Assembly: GCA_002314325.1 (NCBI GenBank)
Contig: DCFC01000032.1
Coordinates: 75,396-117,001, forward strand
Direction: 5' to 3'
Source of the DNA: Megamonas hypermegale
GTDB lineage: Bacteria > Bacillota > Negativicutes > Selenomonadales > Selenomonadaceae
DNA length: 41,606 nucleotides
The notes under the pieces are model-generated. The model worked only from the letters and a program-made list of their open reading frames with translations, was not told the origin of the DNA and made no database searches. Positions within the stretch are counted from its first letter, which is position 1; every line of letters begins with the position of its first letter. Below, piece by piece: positions 38,944-41,606 of the stretch. The translations under genes and the position numbers were made by a program.

Positions 38944-41220
38944 TTAAAAATTCGTCGCGCTGCAGCAGTTGTCGCGCATACGCTTCAATACAATATGGCG
39001 TCTGTGCGCCGCTTCGCTTCGGCCGCATTTCGGGCAGACACCGTTTATAATACCTGTATAACCGCATACAGGGTCGCGGTCGACAGGGTGATTTACCGAG
39101 CCGTAGCCGATACCGTTATCGTGCATACAGCGGATGATTGCTTCAAACGCCGCCAGATTTTTCGTCGGGTCGCCGTCCATTTCGATATAGCTGATATGAC
39201 CGCCGTTCGTCAGATTATGATACGGCGCTTCCAGCTGGATTTTGCGGTAAGCGCTGATTGGATAATAAACCGGAATATGGAATGAGTTCGTATAATATTC
39301 TCTGTCCGTAACGCCCGGAATGGAACCGTAGATATTGCGGTCGATTTTGACAAATCTGCCGCTTAGTCCTTCCGCCGGAGTGGCAATCAATGAAAAGTTC
39401 AGTTTCGTTTTTTGCGCTTCATCATCCATGCGTTTGCGCATATGACCGATAATAGCAAGACCGAGCTGCTGCGCCTGTTCTGATTCGCCATGATGCTTGC
39501 CGATAAGCGCTTTCAGCGTTTCTGCAAGACCGATAAAGCCTACCGTCAGCGTGCCGTGTTTCAAAACTTCGCTGATATTATCGTATTCACCGATTTTATC
39601 CGAGTCAAGCCAGATATTCTGTCCCATGAGGAACGGATAATTCTTGCCGATTTTCGCACACTGAATTTTAAAGCGGTGCAATAGCTGGCGAATTACCAAA
39701 TCAATCATATCATCAAGCGATTTATAGAATTTATCAATGTCGCCCTTTGCTTCAATCGCCAGGCGCGGCAGATTTATACTCGTAAAGCTCAGATTGCCTC
39801 TGCCGCAGGTAACCTCGCGGCTCGGGTCGTACACATTGCCCATAACGCGCGTGCGGCAGCCCATGTAGGCAACTTCGCTGTTATAATCATTTGGTTTGTA
39901 ATACTGTTTGTTAAACGGCGCATCCAAAAAGCTGAAATTCGGGAAAAGACGCTTTGCCGACGTTTTCATCGCCAAACGGAACAAATCATAGTTCGGGTCG
40001 CCTTTTTCGTAGTTGACGCCTTCTTTTACCTTGAAAATCTGCACCGGGAAAATCGGCGTTTCGCCGTCGCCCAGCCCTGCGTCCGTTGCCAAAAGCAGAT
40101 TGCGCATAACCATGCGTCCTTCCGGCGAAGTATCCGTGCCGTAGTTAATTGAGCTGAACGGCACCTGCGCACCGGCGCGTGAATTCATCGTATTGAGATT
40201 GTGCACGAACGCTTCCATCGCCTGATACGTTGCGCTGTCCGTTTCCTGCCATGCCGCTTTTGCCGCAAATTTATGTGCATGAACAGTCGTAGCTTCATCA
40301 ATTTCCTGGAAACCGTGTTCTCTCTGATGGCGCGGCAGAAAATCTCTCAGGTATGCACCGAACTCATCAATCGTCGTCATACCCACTTTAATTGGAATGC
40401 GTTTTTCGATTTCCTTGCACAAAAGTCTGCCGTCTTCCATATCCATGCCAATCATAGAGTCGAAATAATAACCGAGCGCCTTGTAATACTGTTTGCGGTA
40501 CGTCTTGGCAACGCCCGGAGCCATGCAGTAATCAAACATCGGCACAGCCTGTCCGCCGTGCATTTCGTTCTGGTTCGCCTGAATAGCGATGCAGGCGAGC
40601 GCAGCATAAGAGCGGATATCGTTCGGTTCGCGCAGATAACCGTGTCCGGTGGAAAAACCGTTATGAAACAGTTTTAATAAATCAATCTGACAGCACGTTT
40701 CCGTCAGCATGTAAAAATCCATATCGTGAATATGAATATCGCCGTTCATATGCGCCACTGCAATATCCTTCGGCAAAATCTGGCTCGTGATGAAATACTT
40801 CGAACCTTCCGAGCCGTATTTGAGCATAGTACCCATCGCCGTATCCGCGTCAATATTGGCATTTTCACGCTTGATATCAGCGTCTTTCGCTTTGGCAAAA
40901 GTCAGTTCATTATATATATCCATCAGATTTGCTCTTGCCTGACGCAGTTTCGTGTGTTCCGCCCGATACAAAATATACGCTTTGGCCGTACTTGCAAAAT
41001 TGCCGGCAATCAGCACTTTTTCCACTGTATCCTGTATCTGCTCAACACCCGGTATCTTTTCCGTCAATGCCTGCACTACATTCTGTGTAAGCTGTTTCAG
41101 CTGCTCACGGGAAAAGGTTTCATCTATTGATTCCAAATTGGCTTTTCTGATAGCATCAGCTATCTTCTGTGCATTAAATTGCACAATATCGCCTGTACGC
41201 TTTCTTATTTTCGTTATCAT
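38944..41220 (-). CDS. nrdD: Anaerobic ribonucleoside-triphosphate reductase large chain, no glycyl-radical motif
   Basis: Class III ribonucleotide reductase catalytic chain, 758 residues from ATG at 41220 (AGGAG 11 bases upstream; a GTG overlapping that site is unlikely). Residues 1-95 are an ATP-cone regulatory domain. The ten-strand barrel follows, with TCCQID at 175-180, SSINYGTDTSPEGR near 356 and the thiyl-type cysteine in YMGCRTRV (Cys455). The C-terminal cysteine cluster keeps Cys719, Cys729 and Cys732, but the tail ends 26 residues later (HRRHIVLKRMRDNCCSATNF region) with no RxxGY motif. E. coli NrdD has its Gly681 about 16 residues after the last zinc cysteine. The missing motif is in the next gene. 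Confidence 0.93.
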   Translation of the reverse strand: MITKIRKRTGDIVQFNAQKIADAIRKANLESIDETFSREQLKQLTQNVVQALTEKIPGVEQIQDTVEKVLIAGNFASTAKAYILYRAEHTKLRQARANLMDIYNELTFAKAKDADIKRENANIDADTAMGTMLKYGSEGSKYFITSQILPKDIAVAHMNGDIHIHDMDFYMLTETCCQIDLLKLFHNGFSTGHGYLREPNDIRSYAALACIAIQANQNEMHGGQAVPMFDYCMAPGVAKTYRKQYYKALGYYFDSMIGMDMEDGRLLCKEIEKRIPIKVGMTTIDEFGAYLRDFLPRHQREHGFQEIDEATTVHAHKFAAKAAWQETDSATYQAMEAFVHNLNTMNSRAGAQVPFSSINYGTDTSPEGRMVMRNLLLATDAGLGDGETPIFPVQIFKVKEGVNYEKGDPNYDLFRLAMKTSAKRLFPNFSFLDAPFNKQYYKPNDYNSEVAYMGCRTRVMGNVYDPSREVTCGRGNLSFTSINLPRLAIEAKGDIDKFYKSLDDMIDLVIRQLLHRFKIQCAKIGKNYPFLMGQNIWLDSDKIGEYDNISEVLKHGTLTVGFIGLAETLKALIGKHHGESEQAQQLGLAIIGHMRKRMDDEAQKTKLNFSLIATPAEGLSGRFVKIDRNIYGSIPGVTDREYYTNSFHIPVYYPISAYRKIQLEAPYHNLTNGGHISYIEMDGDPTKNLAAFEAIIRCMHDNGIGYGSVNHPVDRDPVCGYTGIINGVCPKCGRSEAAHRRHIVLKRMRDNCCSATNF

Positions 41221-41307
41221 TCGGGCTAACACTCCTAGTATATCTTAGCCGTAGCTGATTTAAAAATTCTGCGGCTGTTTTTCAATCTTTTTAATACGTT
41301 GACAACG

Positions 41308-41357
41308 ATTATACTATATGTATGTATGACTGTCAAACGAACCACAAGATATAGTAT
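41308..41357 (-). promoter_or_regulatory. nrdD promoter with paired NrdR boxes
   Basis: On the minus strand TTGACA (41331-41336) and TATAAT (41308-41313), both consensus, are 17 bases apart. A 16-base NrdR-box match (CCACAAGATATAGTAT, 41342-41357) fits all the conserved positions of the consensus acaCwAtATaTwGtgt. A weaker partner (41311-41326) overlaps the -10, exactly 31 bases away, the usual spacing of NrdR box pairs. NrdR would repress the operon when nucleotides are sufficient. Confidence 0.8.
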
Positions 41358-41359
41358 AA

Positions 41360-41559
41360 TTGCAAAAATAAATTTATATACAATTTCAAAATAAGTATTG
41401 ACAAAATCCGTTTATAGCCTTAACTAAAGTTAGCAAAGCTCTATTTTTTGTCAACAAGAAATTTTATACATTTTATTTATATATATAATCTATATAAAAC
41501 TTTTCCATGCAATGTATATAAAGATTTTATCTATGATTTTTTCGCATGGAAAATATATA
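41360..41559. other. AT-rich intergenic region with inverted repeat
   Basis: No gene is seen upstream of nrdD. TTTTCCATGC (41501-41510) and GCATGGAAAA (41544-41553) form a 10-bp inverted repeat 33 bases apart. A TTGACA is present near 41398. Whether a divergent gene begins beyond the window cannot be judged. Confidence 0.4.
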
Positions 41560-41606
41560 GTTCATTTTTCTTTGATGCAAAGAAAAACGAACCAAAAAGA
41601 AACTTT
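41560..41606 (+). repeat. Dispersed repeat with hairpin, right copy (truncated by window edge)
   Basis: TTTTTCTTTG-ATG-CAAAGAAAAA forms a perfect hairpin and is followed by CGAACCAAAAAGAAA. It matches the minus strand of the left element near 277-323 apart from the hairpin loop. The copy is cut by the window edge. Confidence 0.65.

Overview
The window looks like chromosomal DNA from a diderm Firmicute (class Negativicutes, for example a Megamonas or Selenomonas relative). The reasons are Firmicutes-style genes (AraR of the GntR/LacI type, FGGY gluconokinase, YitT and DUF815 proteins, an MocR regulator) next to an ExbB/ExbD pair, which implies an outer membrane. Genus assignment is inference. 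There are no rRNA, tRNA, CRISPR or transposase genes. The right edge ends inside a short repeat that is also present, inverted, near the left edge.

Layout. 0.4-7.2 kb (minus strand): a cobalamin-riboswitch transcript with an exported sirohydrochlorin cobaltochelatase (cbiK), cbiL, a BtuFCD/FecBCD-type uptake ABC transporter and a DrrAB-type ABC exporter. 7.3-8.4 kb: exbB-exbD. 8.5-11.5 kb: a DUF2284 metal-binding protein, then a minus-strand group of an Fsr-like MFS exporter and two DNA alkylation repair genes. 11.7-23.2 kb: an L-arabinose block with araA, a divergent sugar:H+ symporter and a kinase-like gene, araR, and a YtfQRT-YjfF-type furanose ABC transporter ending in an orphan DhaM; a HAD phosphatase follows. 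TACAAC-type operator motifs recur at the promoters of araA, the symporter and the ABC operon. 23.4-28.9 kb: a gluconate operon (gntK-gntP-gnd) with a divergent RpiR regulator. 29.1-36.9 kb: a YitT membrane protein, a BOF-domain periplasmic protein divergent from a two-component system, a DUF815 ATPase, an MocR regulator and a Gfo/Idh/MocA oxidoreductase. 37.4-41.3 kb: an unknown membrane-anchored protein and an anaerobic ribonucleotide reductase operon under an apparent NrdR-controlled promoter.

Most notable. (1) The class III ribonucleotide reductase looks split: the large NrdD chain stops just after its cysteine-rich tail and has no glycyl-radical motif, while the next gene is a 94-residue protein that ends in that motif. 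(2) A family of five ~120-bp elements, each a long hairpin with a conserved loop, sits just after stop codons. All five are oriented with the strand of the preceding gene, and one stem base pair covaries between subfamilies. (3) Four 7-bp boxes at an exact 11-bp period lie in the shared promoter of the BOF protein and the two-component system.
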